Source: JAWKJY01 sp041393535
Lineage (GTDB): Bacteria > Actinomycetota > Thermoleophilia > Gaiellales > Gaiellaceae
Assembly: GCA_041393535.1 (NCBI GenBank)
Contig: JAWKJY010000012.1
Location: 1-64,000, forward strand
DNA: 64,000 nucleotides
Direction of reading: 5' to 3'
In this document: in pieces, positions 50,006 through 58,292 of the stretch
Layout: each line of letters starts with the position of its first letter
Position numbering within the stretch: position 1 is the first letter of the stretch
The notes under the pieces: model-generated
What the model was told of the DNA's origin: nothing
Seen by the model: the letters and a program-made list of their open reading frames with translations, nothing else
Database searches by the model: none
Position numbers and translations under genes: made by a program

Positions 50006-51303
50006 GGCAGCTCCGCCCTGATCGTCGTCGGGCCCCCGGGCGGGCTGGCGAGGAGCAGCCGCCCGTCGACCGCGGCGAGCCGGTCGGCGAGACCGGACAG
50101 GCCGCTGCCGGGAGACGCCGCCGCGCCGCCGACGCCGTCGTCGCCGACCTCGACGACGAGCGTCCCGCCGTCCTGGACGACGCGCACCCAGGCACGGGAC
50201 GCCCGGCTGTGGCGCGCGACGTTGGTCAGACCTTCCGAGACGACGAAGTACGCGATCGCCTCGACCGAGGCGGGCGGGCGCTCGGGAAGCCGCACGTCGA
50301 CGTCGACCGGCACGGCCGCCCGGGCCGCGAGCGACGACAGCGCTGCGTCGAGGCCACGGTCGGTCAGGATCGCCGGGTGGATGCCACGCGCGAGATCGCG
50401 CAGCTCGGCGATGGCGCGCTTCGCCTCCGCGTGGGCGTCGCTGACGAGCGCGTACACCTCCGTCTCCTCCTGCCCCTTCAGCCGCTCGCGCGCGCGGCCG
50501 AGGTCGACGGCGAGCGAGATCAGGCGCTGCTGCGCGCCGTCGTGCAGGTCGCGCTCGATCCGGCGTCGCTCGGCCGCGGCCGCGTCGACCCAGCGCGTCC
50601 GGCTCTCCTCGAGGCTGCGCACGCGCGCGGCGAGCACCCGCTTGCGGCTCGGGCGGAGCAGCAGTCGCGCCAGCTCCCCGTCGACCCAGCCGAGCCCGCG
50701 CACGAGCCACGCGGTCGCGACGACGGCGACGAGCCCGACGAGCGACGCGAGCGCGAGCTCGCCGGCCGTGTCGACGCGATCGCCGCCCCAGGGGAGCTCG
50801 ACCCCGAGCCCGCCCTCGATCGCCCAGTTCCAGGCCGGCAGCGTCAGCAGGCCGAGCGAGACCGCCCACGCCGTGACGGCCGCCGTGAACGTGGCGACGC
50901 CGAGCGGGCCGAGCAGGAGCAGGTAGAGGACGGCCCGCCACGCGAGCGGGTCGAGCAGGAGGTTGCGCAGCCGGCGCAGCCAGCCGACGTCCCTGGGCGG
51001 CGGCGGCGGCTCCTCGATCGCGACGCCGAGCAGCGACCGGGCGCGGATCCGCTCGGCCGCGCCGCCGGCGCGTGCGAGCCAGAGGGTGATCGCGAGGATC
51101 GGGATGCCGACGAGCGTGAGCAGCAGCGGGCCCGCGGCGGTCAGGCCGCCGATCATGACGACCCACCAGAAGGCGCCGAGCGGCAGGTCGAGCAGCAGGT
51201 GCAGCGTCGCCGCGTACGTGCGCAGCTCGACCAGCGGGCGCAGCGGCCCGAGCTGCGTCGTGCGCTCCGGCCGCGGCGCGGCGTCCTGCTGGATCGCGCT
51301 CAT
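49993..51303 (-). CDS. Membrane sensor histidine kinase (HisKA_3 type)
   Basis: A 436-residue sensor with four membrane helices in two pairs near residues 40-85 and 120-165 (WWVVMIGGLTAAGPLLLTLVGIPILAITLWLA, AVLYLLLLGPLGVATFTAAVTAW) plus one near 200. This resembles the putative-sensor domain of DesK-like kinases. HisKA_3 follows (AERRRIERDLHDGAQQRLISLAVDLGRA), then a HATPase with N-box SEGLTNVARHS and G-box DGVGGA and GSGLSGLADRLAAVDG. Cognate with the NarL regulator after it. Start ATG 51303. The stimulus is probably membrane-related but unproved. Confidence 0.9.
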   Translation of the reverse strand: MSAIQQDAAPRPERTTQLGPLRPLVELRTYAATLHLLLDLPLGAFWWVVMIGGLTAAGPLLLTLVGIPILAITLWLARAGGAAERIRARSLLGVAIEEPPPPPRDVGWLRRLRNLLLDPLAWRAVLYLLLLGPLGVATFTAAVTAWAVSLGLLTLPAWNWAIEGGLGVELPWGGDRVDTAGELALASLVGLVAVVATAWLVRGLGWVDGELARLLLRPSRKRVLAARVRSLEESRTRWVDAAAAERRRIERDLHDGAQQRLISLAVDLGRARERLKGQEETEVYALVSDAHAEAKRAIAELRDLARGIHPAILTDRGLDAALSSLAARAAVPVDVDVRLPERPPASVEAIAYFVVSEGLTNVARHSRASRAWVRVVQDGGTLVVEVGDDGVGGAAASPGSGLSGLADRLAAVDGRLLLASPPGGPTTIRAELPCGS

Positions 51304-51357
51304 GCCACCCACGGTAGGCGCGGGCATCGGCCCGCGCAATGCGGCGGGCGTGCGGCC

Positions 51358-51380
51358 GGGGGTGGGGCTGCCCCTACCCC
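51358..51380. promoter_or_regulatory. Inverted repeat upstream of the NarL-type kinase
   Basis: A G-rich arm (GGGGTGGGG, 51359-51367) is followed by CTG and a near-complementary C-rich arm (CCCCTACCCC, 51371-51380), an imperfect inverted repeat, about 56-77 bases before the kinase start. It could be the NarL-type regulator's own operator. Confidence 0.4.
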
Positions 51381-51435
51381 TGCGCCGCTCTCGATCCCGC
51401 AGGGAGGGCGGGAGGCCCGGTGGTACGCTCCGCGG

Positions 51436-52149
51436 GTGTCGTTCCGGCTCCAGGCGATCGACCGCACGCGCATCTCCGCCTCGATCGCCGAGCAGATCCT
51501 CGACGGAGTCCAGCAGGGGGCCTTTCCGGCCGGCAAGCCGCTGCCCGCCGAGCGGCTGCTCGCGGAGCGCCTGGGCGTGAGCCGCGGCTCCGTCCGCGAG
51601 GCGATCCGCGTGCTCGAGCAGATCGGCATCGTCGAGGCGAGGATGGGCAGCGGGACGTTCGTCGTCGACGGCGGCTCGGGGAAGGTCGCGGTGCTGCGGG
51701 CGCAGCTCGCGCTGATCGGCGAGCACAGCCCGCTCGACGTGATCGTGGCCCGGCGCGCCGTCGAGCCGACCTGCGCGCGCCTCGCTGCGACCGCGGCCCG
51801 CGCGAGCGACGTGGACCTCGTGCGCGACCTCGTCGACCGCCAGGGCGCGCTGGCCGAGGAGGGCGAGGACGGCTTCGACACCGACCTCGAGTTCCACCTC
51901 GCGGTCGCGGGCGCCGCGGGCAACCCGGTGCTGCTGCTCCTCGTCGAGCGGCTCGTCGCGATCATGCGCCGCTCGCCCTGGTCGGACCTCAAGCACGCCT
52001 CCCGGCGCGAGCCGGAGGGCGCGTTCCGCGACGTCGTGGAGCATCGCGCGGTGCTCGACGCGATCGCGGCGCGGGACGCGGACGGCGCCGAGCGGGCCAT
52101 GCTCGACCACCTCGCGTCGGTCGAGCGCGACCTGCACGCGCACTCCTAG
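51436..52149 (+). CDS. GntR/FadR-family regulator
   Basis: A 237-residue regulator. The winged helix is residues 10-75 (QILDGVQQGAFPAGKPLPAERLLAERLGVSRGSVREAIRVLEQIGIVEARMGSGTFV), followed by an FCD ligand domain (DLEFHLAVAGAAGNPVLLLLVERLVAIM, VEHRAVLDAIAARDADGAERAMLDHL) with His/Asp/Glu metal-ligand residues. GTG 51436 has no ribosome site; a TGGTAC -10-like element 12 bases upstream suggests a leaderless message. It is the first gene of a catabolic cluster and is the likely repressor of the operon at 52311. Confidence 0.9.
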   Translation: MSFRLQAIDRTRISASIAEQILDGVQQGAFPAGKPLPAERLLAERLGVSRGSVREAIRVLEQIGIVEARMGSGTFVVDGGSGKVAVLRAQLALIGEHSPLDVIVARRAVEPTCARLAATAARASDVDLVRDLVDRQGALAEEGEDGFDTDLEFHLAVAGAAGNPVLLLLVERLVAIMRRSPWSDLKHASRREPEGAFRDVVEHRAVLDAIAARDADGAERAMLDHLASVERDLHAHS

Positions 52150-52221
52150 CGCCGCCTCTCGACCCGCTCGAGCGGCCCCGCGGGCCGCCGGCCCGGCGGG
52201 CCGCATTCCCATCTCGCATCT

Positions 52222-52250
52222 GGTAAGAATCGGCCGGGTGGTTGGACCAA
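52222..52250 (+). promoter_or_regulatory. Probable operon promoter with FadR-type operator
   Basis: GTAAGAAT (52223-52230) fits a -10 element and is followed by the small palindrome TTGGACCAA (52242-52250), similar to GntR/FadR family half-sites. It lies 61-89 bases before the first catabolic gene. Confidence 0.5.
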
Positions 52251-52310
52251 TTTCCCCGACCAGGGGACGGCCGGCCACGGCGAGGAAAGCCGCGACAGGA
52301 AGGGGAGACC

Positions 52311-53222
52311 GTGGGGCCGAACGACCTCAGGGGCGTCATCCCGGCGATCCCGACGCCGTTCACGGCGGACGGCCGCTCCGTCGACGAGGAGGCGCTGCGC
52401 CGCGTCACCCGTCACGTCCTCGACGGGGGCGTGCACGGGATCATGACCACCGGCGGGACGGGCGAGTTCCCCCACCTCTCGCGCGACGAGCGCCGCCAGG
52501 TGCAGCGCGTCGTCGCCGAGGAGGCCGCCGGGGCGGTGCCGATCTACGCGGGCACCGCGGCGTGCGCGACCTGGGAGGCGATCGCGCTGATGGAGGACGC
52601 GGCCGCCGCCGGCGCGACCGCCGCGATCCTGACCCCGCCGTTCTACTTCGGCATCCCGGACGACATGCTGGCGCGCCACTTCGAGGACGTCGCCGGCGCG
52701 GGCGTGCTGCCCGTCGTCGTCTACAACAACCCGCTCTACACGGGCAACGCGCTCTCTCCCGCCCTGATCGCGGCGCTGATGGAGGTCGACGGCGTGATCG
52801 GCCTGAAGCAGTCGGAGGACGACCTCGGCCAGCTCGTCGAGGCGCTCCGCCTCGCGCAGGCGAGCGGCCGGTCGCTCTGCACCGGGATCGACAGCCAGTT
52901 CTACCCCGCCCTGTGCGTCGGCGCGCGCGGGATCTTCTCGACCGCGGCCGCGATCGTGCCGGGCGAGATCGTCCGCGTCTACGACCGCCAGCAGGCGGGC
53001 GACCACGCCGGGGCGCTCGAGCAGCACGAGCGGCTGCAGCCGCTCAACCGGTTCCTGGAGTACGACCCGGGCTACGTGTCGCCCGCGAAGGAGGCGCTGA
53101 CGATGATGGGCATCTCGTGCGGGCCGGTGCGCCGGCCGCTGCCGGACTTCCCGGAGGGCGAGCGGGCCGCGCTGCGCGAGGCGCTGATGGCCCTCGGTGC
53201 GCTCGAGGGGGTGCCCGCGTGA
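52311..53222 (+). CDS. Dihydrodipicolinate synthase/N-acetylneuraminate lyase-family aldolase
   Basis: A 303-residue (beta/alpha)8 Schiff-base aldolase. The family's catalytic Tyr is in VVVYNNPLYTG and Lys in VIGLKQSEDD; the Gly-rich TTGGTGEFPHLS binds the pyruvate carboxylate. It is not a core lysine enzyme by context: it lies between a GntR regulator and an FAH-family gene, which points to aldol cleavage or dehydration of a sugar-acid or aromatic-acid intermediate. GTG 52311 has AAGGGGAG upstream. The next gene starts within its stop codon. Confidence 0.88.
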   Translation: MGPNDLRGVIPAIPTPFTADGRSVDEEALRRVTRHVLDGGVHGIMTTGGTGEFPHLSRDERRQVQRVVAEEAAGAVPIYAGTAACATWEAIALMEDAAAAGATAAILTPPFYFGIPDDMLARHFEDVAGAGVLPVVVYNNPLYTGNALSPALIAALMEVDGVIGLKQSEDDLGQLVEALRLAQASGRSLCTGIDSQFYPALCVGARGIFSTAAAIVPGEIVRVYDRQQAGDHAGALEQHERLQPLNRFLEYDPGYVSPAKEALTMMGISCGPVRRPLPDFPEGERAALREALMALGALEGVPA

Positions 53223-54139
53223 GGCTCGTCACGTTCGAGCACGGGAGCCGCCGGGCGGTCGGCGTCCTCGGCGAGGACCGCGTGGTCGACCTCCGCTTCC
53301 CCGGCGACATGGTCGACTTCGTCGGCGGCGGCGACCGGGCGCTCTCGTGGGCCGCGAGCGCGCTCGCGAGCCCCGGCAGCGACGCGGTCGCGCTCGAGGA
53401 CGTGCGGCTGTGCGCGCCGATCGTGCCGCCGGTGATCCTCAACTCCGGGCAGAACTACTGGGACCACCGGGACGAGAAGCCCGAGGTCGACCAGAAGGAC
53501 CCGGAGTTCTTCCTCAAGACCCCGCTCGCGGTGATCGGGCCCGACGAGCCGATCCTGCTCGACCCGATCGTGACGCGAAAGCTCGACTACGAGGTGGAGC
53601 TCGGCGTGGTCATGGGCGCGCCCGCCCGGCACATCCCGGAGGCGAAGGCGCTCCAGCACGTGTTCGGCTACACCGTCGCGAACGACGTGACGGCGCGCGA
53701 CCGGCAGGCCGTCCCGCACCCGCAGGGCGGCTGGCAGTACGCGCTCGGGCCGGGCAAGAACTTCGACACGGCCGCCCCGCTCGGACCGTGGATCGTCACC
53801 CGCGACGAGATCGACGACCCGCAGCAGCTCGGCCTGCGTACCTTCGTCAACGACGAGGTGCGCCAGAGCAACTCGACCGAGAAGATGATCTGGAGCGTCG
53901 CCGAGATCGTCGCGTTCTTCTCCCACTTCTACACGCTCCCGTCGGGCCTCCTGATCGAGACCGGGACGCCGGGCGGGACGGCGTGGGCGACCGACCCCGA
54001 GATCGGCGGCAAGCCGTACGAGCGCGACGACGTGATCCGCCGCGGCTACCTCCAGGTCGGCGACGTCGTCCGCGTCGAGATCGACGGCATCGGCTCCCTC
54101 TCCAACCCGGTCCACGCAGCACCCGCACCTGGCGAATAG
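53219..54139 (+). CDS. Fumarylacetoacetate hydrolase-family protein
   Basis: A 306-residue FAH-fold enzyme. Metal ligands and the active-site pattern are in ILNSGQNYWDHRDEKPEVDQKDPEFFLKTP, KLDYEVELGVVMGAPARHIPEAKALQHVFGYTVANDVTARDRQ and GPGKNFDTAAPLGPWIVTRDE; the final ETGTPGGTAW region closes the site. Members hydrolyse C-C bonds in diketo acids or dehydrate keto acids. GTG 53219 overlaps the previous stop codon (GTGA), so it is co-translated. The likely role is a late step in the same pathway. Confidence 0.9.
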   Translation: MRLVTFEHGSRRAVGVLGEDRVVDLRFPGDMVDFVGGGDRALSWAASALASPGSDAVALEDVRLCAPIVPPVILNSGQNYWDHRDEKPEVDQKDPEFFLKTPLAVIGPDEPILLDPIVTRKLDYEVELGVVMGAPARHIPEAKALQHVFGYTVANDVTARDRQAVPHPQGGWQYALGPGKNFDTAAPLGPWIVTRDEIDDPQQLGLRTFVNDEVRQSNSTEKMIWSVAEIVAFFSHFYTLPSGLLIETGTPGGTAWATDPEIGGKPYERDDVIRRGYLQVGDVVRVEIDGIGSLSNPVHAAPAPGE

Positions 54140-54150
54140 GAGGACCTCGC

Positions 54151-55542
54151 ATGTCCCTGCTCGTGCCAGACGTCCCGACGCTGTTCACGAACTGCAGGCT
54201 GATCGACGGCCACGGCGGCGAGCCCGTCGAGAACGCCGCCGTGAAGGTGGTCGGCAACCTGATCGACACCGTCGGGCGCACCGCCGACTTCGGCGAGAGC
54301 CCGAACGGCAACCAGCGCGTCGTCGACCTCGGCGGCCGTACGCTCATGCCGGGCCTGATCGAGGGCCACTTCCACATCTCGTTCTGGGGCGTTCGGCAGC
54401 TCCAGGACCTCGACCTCGACCTCCCCGCGGAGCGCACCACGGTCTACGCGGTGAAGAACGCGGAGCTCGCGCTCCGCTGCGGCTACACGGGCGTCGCGAG
54501 CGCGGGCGCCCTGCACCGGATCGACGTGACGATCCGCGACATGGTCAAGCAGGGGATCATCCCCGGCCCGCGCATGGCGGCCTCCGGGCGCGACATCTGC
54601 GCGACGTCCGGGATGCTCGACTGGAACCCCTCCTTCTGGAAGCTCGGGATGGACGGGCTCTCGCTCTTCGCCGACGGCGTCGACGAGGTCCGACGCGCCG
54701 TGCGCCAGAACATCAAGGAGGGCTGCGACGTCATCAAGATGTACGTGACGGGCGAGGGCCTGCTGCGGCCGAACACGCCGCCGGAGGAGACGATGTACTC
54801 CTTCGAGGAGATCCAGGTCGCCGTCGAGGAGGCGCACAAGCGGAACCGCCAGCTCGCGGCGCACGTCCGCGGCAACGACGGCGTGAAGCTCTGCGTCGAG
54901 GCGGGCGTCGACGTGCTCGAGCACGCGACGTACGCCGACGACGAGGCGGTCGCGATGATCGCCGAGCGCCGCGACGACATCTTCGTCGTCCCCGGGCTCG
55001 GCTACCACTGGGGCATCCTCAACCGCGGCGTCGCCTGCGGCATCCCGCCGGAGCTGATGGCCGCGACCGAGTACCAGGACGAGTGGGAGCGCGGCTGCGA
55101 GGCGATGGACAAGCTGCGCCGGGCCGGCGTCCGCGTCGTGCCGGGCGGCGACTACGGCTTCGTCTGGTGCCCCCACGGCGAGTACGCGAAGGACATCGAG
55201 CTCTTCGTCACGGACATGGGCTTCTCGCCGATGGAGGCGATCGTCGCCGCCACGAAGCACGGCTCGGAGCTGCTCCGGCTCGACCACGAGTGCGGGACGA
55301 TCGAGGTCGGCAAGTGCGCCGACGTCCTCGTCGTCGACGGCGACCCGCTCGACGACATCACGATCCTGCAGGATCGGTCGAGGCTCTCGCTCGTGATGGC
55401 GAACGGCCGGGTGATGGTGAACACGCTCGGCCTGCCGCAGGAGCTGACGCCGATCCCGGACTTCGAGATGGACATCGAGAAGATCCAGAAGGCGAAGGCG
55501 ATGCCGCCGACGATGCCGACGGCGGCCGAGGTGCAGCACTAG
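54151..55542 (+). CDS. Amidohydrolase-superfamily metal-dependent hydrolase
   Basis: A 463-residue (beta/alpha)8 metallohydrolase. Metal-binding H73-x-H75 (EGHFHIS), a Lys after strand 4 (VIKMYVTG), His in QLAAHVRGND, His in LEHATYADD and Asp in GGDYGFVW give a two-metal site of the imidazolonepropionase/dipeptidase type. AGGAGG precedes ATG 54151. It has no signal peptide, so it is cytoplasmic. In a catabolic cluster it could open a lactam, lactone or amide ring. Substrate is unproved. Confidence 0.9.
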   Translation: MSLLVPDVPTLFTNCRLIDGHGGEPVENAAVKVVGNLIDTVGRTADFGESPNGNQRVVDLGGRTLMPGLIEGHFHISFWGVRQLQDLDLDLPAERTTVYAVKNAELALRCGYTGVASAGALHRIDVTIRDMVKQGIIPGPRMAASGRDICATSGMLDWNPSFWKLGMDGLSLFADGVDEVRRAVRQNIKEGCDVIKMYVTGEGLLRPNTPPEETMYSFEEIQVAVEEAHKRNRQLAAHVRGNDGVKLCVEAGVDVLEHATYADDEAVAMIAERRDDIFVVPGLGYHWGILNRGVACGIPPELMAATEYQDEWERGCEAMDKLRRAGVRVVPGGDYGFVWCPHGEYAKDIELFVTDMGFSPMEAIVAATKHGSELLRLDHECGTIEVGKCADVLVVDGDPLDDITILQDRSRLSLVMANGRVMVNTLGLPQELTPIPDFEMDIEKIQKAKAMPPTMPTAAEVQH

Positions 55543-55602
55543 GAGAGACGCGTGCGCGGGGCGGCCGGCGGGCCGCCCCGCGCCGACGACCAGGGGAGGA
55601 CG

Positions 55603-56385
55603 ATGACCGACCTGACCGTGAACGGTGCGCGCCTGCACGTCGAGGAGCTCGGGGCGGGGCCCCCGCTCGTCCTCGTCCACGGGCTCGGTGGCACCGGCCG
55701 GGGCGCGTTCGGCAAGGTGCTGGACGAGCTGGCCGCCTCCTTCCACGTCGTCCTGCCCGACCTGCGCGGCTCGGGGCGGAGCGAGACGACGTCGGGCCCG
55801 TACACGATCGAGCAGCTCGCGGACGACCTCGACGGTCTGCTCGTGGCGCTCGACCTCGGTCCCGTCGCGCTCGCCGGCCACTCGATGGGCGGCTCGATCG
55901 TCCTGCTCGAGGCGGCGCGGCGCCCGGAGCGGGTCGCCTCCCTGATCGCGATCGGCGCGCCCGTCGAGCTGCCGGAGGCGGGACGCGACGGCATGCGCGC
56001 CCGGGCCGAGACCGTGGAGTCGGAGGGCATGGCGGCGGTCGCGACGACGGTGGCCACGAACGGGCTCGCGCCGTCCTTCCGCGAGGCGCGCCCGGCGGAG
56101 CTCGCCGCGTTCGTGTCCCTGCTCGAGGCAGCCGATCCGGTCGGCTACGCCGCCCAGTGCCGCGCGCTCGCGACGATGGCGATCACGGGCGAGCTGGCGC
56201 GGATCGAGGCGCCGACCCTGTTCCTGTGCGGGGAGCGCGACGCCGTGTCGCCTCCGGCGCTGAACCGGGACAACGCGGCGCTCGTCGCGGGCTCGCGCGT
56301 CGTCGAGCTGCCGGACACGGCGCACATCATCCCGTGGGAGCGGCCGTCCGAGACCGCGGCCGCGATCGCCGAGCACGCGCGCTAG
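55603..56385 (+). CDS. Alpha/beta hydrolase (enol-lactonase-like)
   Basis: A 260-residue hydrolase: oxyanion LVLVHGLGGTGRGAF, Ser in AGHSMGGSIVLLE, Asp in LCGERDAVSPP and His in LPDTAHIIPWERP. The overall form and length match 3-oxoadipate enol-lactonase-type hydrolases. ATG 55603 has GGGGAGGA upstream. It is the last gene of the GntR cluster, 60 bases after the amidohydrolase stop, and is followed by a two-part hairpin. Confidence 0.88.
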   Translation: MTDLTVNGARLHVEELGAGPPLVLVHGLGGTGRGAFGKVLDELAASFHVVLPDLRGSGRSETTSGPYTIEQLADDLDGLLVALDLGPVALAGHSMGGSIVLLEAARRPERVASLIAIGAPVELPEAGRDGMRARAETVESEGMAAVATTVATNGLAPSFREARPAELAAFVSLLEAADPVGYAAQCRALATMAITGELARIEAPTLFLCGERDAVSPPALNRDNAALVAGSRVVELPDTAHIIPWERPSETAAAIAEHAR

Positions 56386-56414
56386 GGACGCGTCGGCCCG
56401 GAGGGTCGGACGCA

Positions 56415-56466
56415 CGACGGGCCGCGCCGGCCGGACGATCTCCCGTCCGACCGACGCGGCCCGTCG
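56415..56466. terminator. Two-level bidirectional terminator
   Basis: An outer 12-base-pair stem (56415-56426 with 56455-56466) encloses an inner six-base-pair hairpin (CGGACG, loop ATCTCC, CGTCCG at 56432-56449). It lies between the hydrolase and the convergent LamG gene. Confidence 0.7.
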
Positions 56467-56490
56467 CCGCGCGTGGGTCGTGCAGCCGGG

Positions 56491-57234
56491 CTAGGAGCCC
56501 AGCGGCAGCGCCCGGTTCCAGATCGTCACCTCGTCCACGTCGCCGCGGAAGGTGAGGTCGCAGCCGGCGTAGCCGCCGATCTCCGCGACGTCGCTCGTGG
56601 GCAGGCCGTAGCCGATGCCGAAGTCCGCGGGCGAGCCGGTGCCGATCTGCCGGCCGTCGACGAACAGCCGGACGGTCGACCCGTTGTACGTGCCGCCGAC
56701 GAAGTGCCAGCGCCCGTCCCAGATCGACTCGTCGAGCTCGGGCGAGACGACGAAGCGGTCGCCGTTCGAGACGTAGAACGCGAGGCCGCCGCCGAAGCCG
56801 GTGTAGAGGCCGTACGAGCCGGTGGTGCAGCCGAGCGCGCCCTTCGAGACGATGTAGCGGAACAGGCCGGGCGAGCCCTCGCCGCGCACGAACGCGGTGA
56901 CGGTGACCTTCGCCGGCTCGAGCACGGGCGAGTCGGGGACGGTGACGAAGTCGCCGCCCGCGAAGCGGAGCGCGCGGCCGAAGACGCCGCGGATCCAGGT
57001 CGGGTCGTTCTCGTCGGCCGCGGCCGTCGAGCCGAGCTGGCCGTGGTTGCGGTTGCCCGACCAGTCGCGGGCGACCTGGCCGGTGCCCTCGTTCAGCGGC
57101 CAGTAGCCGAGCAGGCGGAGGTCGGTGGTCGCCGACGCGAGCGTCGGGAGGGCGGCCGCGGCGAGAGCCGCCGCGATCAGCGCGACGAGCAGCCGTCGCC
57201 GGGCAGGGCGAGTTGGAGCAGGGGTGATGTGCAT
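56491..57234 (-). CDS. Secreted LamG-like (concanavalin-fold) protein
   Basis: A 247-residue exported protein. Residues 1-35 are a signal peptide (RRRLLVALIAAALAAAALPTLASA). The rest is one LamG-like jelly roll: LRLLGYWPLNEGTGQVARDWSGNRNHGQLGS, FGRALRFAGGDFVTVPDS, YGLYTGFGGGLAFYVSNG, WHFVGGTYNGSTVRLFVDGRQIGTG and FRGDVDEVTIWNRAL. Such domains bind sugars or act as adhesion modules. ATG 57234 is the only start before the signal. It is single. Confidence 0.85.
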   Translation of the reverse strand: MHITPAPTRPARRRLLVALIAAALAAAALPTLASATTDLRLLGYWPLNEGTGQVARDWSGNRNHGQLGSTAAADENDPTWIRGVFGRALRFAGGDFVTVPDSPVLEPAKVTVTAFVRGEGSPGLFRYIVSKGALGCTTGSYGLYTGFGGGLAFYVSNGDRFVVSPELDESIWDGRWHFVGGTYNGSTVRLFVDGRQIGTGSPADFGIGYGLPTSDVAEIGGYAGCDLTFRGDVDEVTIWNRALPLGS

Positions 57235-57313
57235 GCTCTCACTTCACGCGCGCGATGCCCGACTCGCCACCGCGATCCGACCGGGGTGGCGGGCAGGGCC
57301 GAGGCCCAGTCGG

Positions 57314-57331
57314 GCCGTCCGCGCGGACGGC
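57314..57331 (-). terminator. Hairpin after the VOC gene
   Basis: GCCGTCC, loop GCGC, GGACGGC: seven perfect pairs 35-52 bases beyond the VOC stop codon on the minus strand. A modest terminator candidate. Confidence 0.45.
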
Positions 57332-57365
57332 GCGGCGGCCCGCCGGGCCTGGTCGAACGGGCGGG

Positions 57366-58247
57366 TCAGCTCGCGAGCGGCGCGAGGACGACGGCGTTCC
57401 CGGCCGGGTCGCGCAGCAGCGGGCCGTCCGCGGCCTGCTCGACCGGGGCGCCCGCCGCAGCGGCGCGGGCGAGGACGGCCTCGACGTCCTCCGGCACGAG
57501 GCGAAGCGTCCAGTGGCGCAGGCCGATCGTCCCGGCGGGAACGCCCGGGACGCCCTCACCGCGCCACGTGTTCAGGCCGGCGTGGTGGTGGTAGCCGCCG
57601 GCCGAGACGAACGCGGCGCCCGACACGCGCATCATCACGTCGAAGCCGATCACGTCCGTGTAGAAGGCGACGTCGCGATCGAGCACGGACACGTGCAGGT
57701 GGACGTGGCCGACGACGAGGCCCGCGTCGGCGCGCTCCTCGACCGGCTGGTCGGCGACGAGCGCGAGCAGCCCCTGGGTGTCGAGCGGCTGCGGCCGGTA
57801 GGCGGCGACCGTCTGCGAGAGCTCCGGCCAGCGCGCGCGCTCGCGGTCGGCCGCGAGCTCGATCCCGTTCCCGTCGGGGTCAGGCAGGTAGATCGCCTCG
57901 GAGATGCCGTGGTCGGACGCGCCGTCGATCGGGGTCCGCGTGACCGCGAGGCGCTGCGCGGCGCGCGCGAGCTCGAGCCGCGACGGCTGGAGCAGTGCGA
58001 CGTGGTAGAGGCCCGCGTGGCGGCCGGCGCGGCGCGCGCCTGGCAGCTCCTCGAGCACGAGCAGGTCGTCCCCGCCCGCGCCGAGCGCGGCGGCGCCGGG
58101 CTCGCGGCGGTGGACGGCGAGGCCGAGCGAGCCCTCGTAGAAGGCGAGCGAGCGGCCGAGGTCGGTGACGACGAGATGGGCCGGGCCGAGACGCGTCGCG
58201 CTCGAGAGCGGGGCGGCCGAGGGGGTGGTGGGTGCGAGGGAGGTCAT
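57366..58247 (-). CDS. Vicinal oxygen chelate protein (catechol 2,3-dioxygenase-like)
   Basis: A 293-residue two-domain VOC protein of the extradiol dioxygenase/CatE type. Each half repeats the fold: AHLVVTDLGRSLAFYEGSLGLAV and VGHVHLHVSVLDRDVAFYTDVIGFDV. His in GLYHVALLQP and Glu in YLPDPDGNGIELA are candidate metal ligands in the first half and the YHHHAGLNTW segment lies in the second. Substrate may be an aromatic diol or a thiol adduct. ATG 58247 has GGGGAC upstream. It follows the AraC gene by 45 bases, so it may be its target. Confidence 0.85.
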   Translation of the reverse strand: MTSLAPTTPSAAPLSSATRLGPAHLVVTDLGRSLAFYEGSLGLAVHRREPGAAALGAGGDDLLVLEELPGARRAGRHAGLYHVALLQPSRLELARAAQRLAVTRTPIDGASDHGISEAIYLPDPDGNGIELAADRERARWPELSQTVAAYRPQPLDTQGLLALVADQPVEERADAGLVVGHVHLHVSVLDRDVAFYTDVIGFDVMMRVSGAAFVSAGGYHHHAGLNTWRGEGVPGVPAGTIGLRHWTLRLVPEDVEAVLARAAAAGAPVEQAADGPLLRDPAGNAVVLAPLAS

Positions 58248-58292
58248 GTCCCCAGGATCGCCCGCCGGGCGCCCGGGGGGAATGGCAGGACA

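Noticed and set aside
52311..53222. Lysine biosynthetic dapA
   Set aside because: The fold fits, but the neighbours are a GntR regulator and catabolic hydrolases, not lysine genes.
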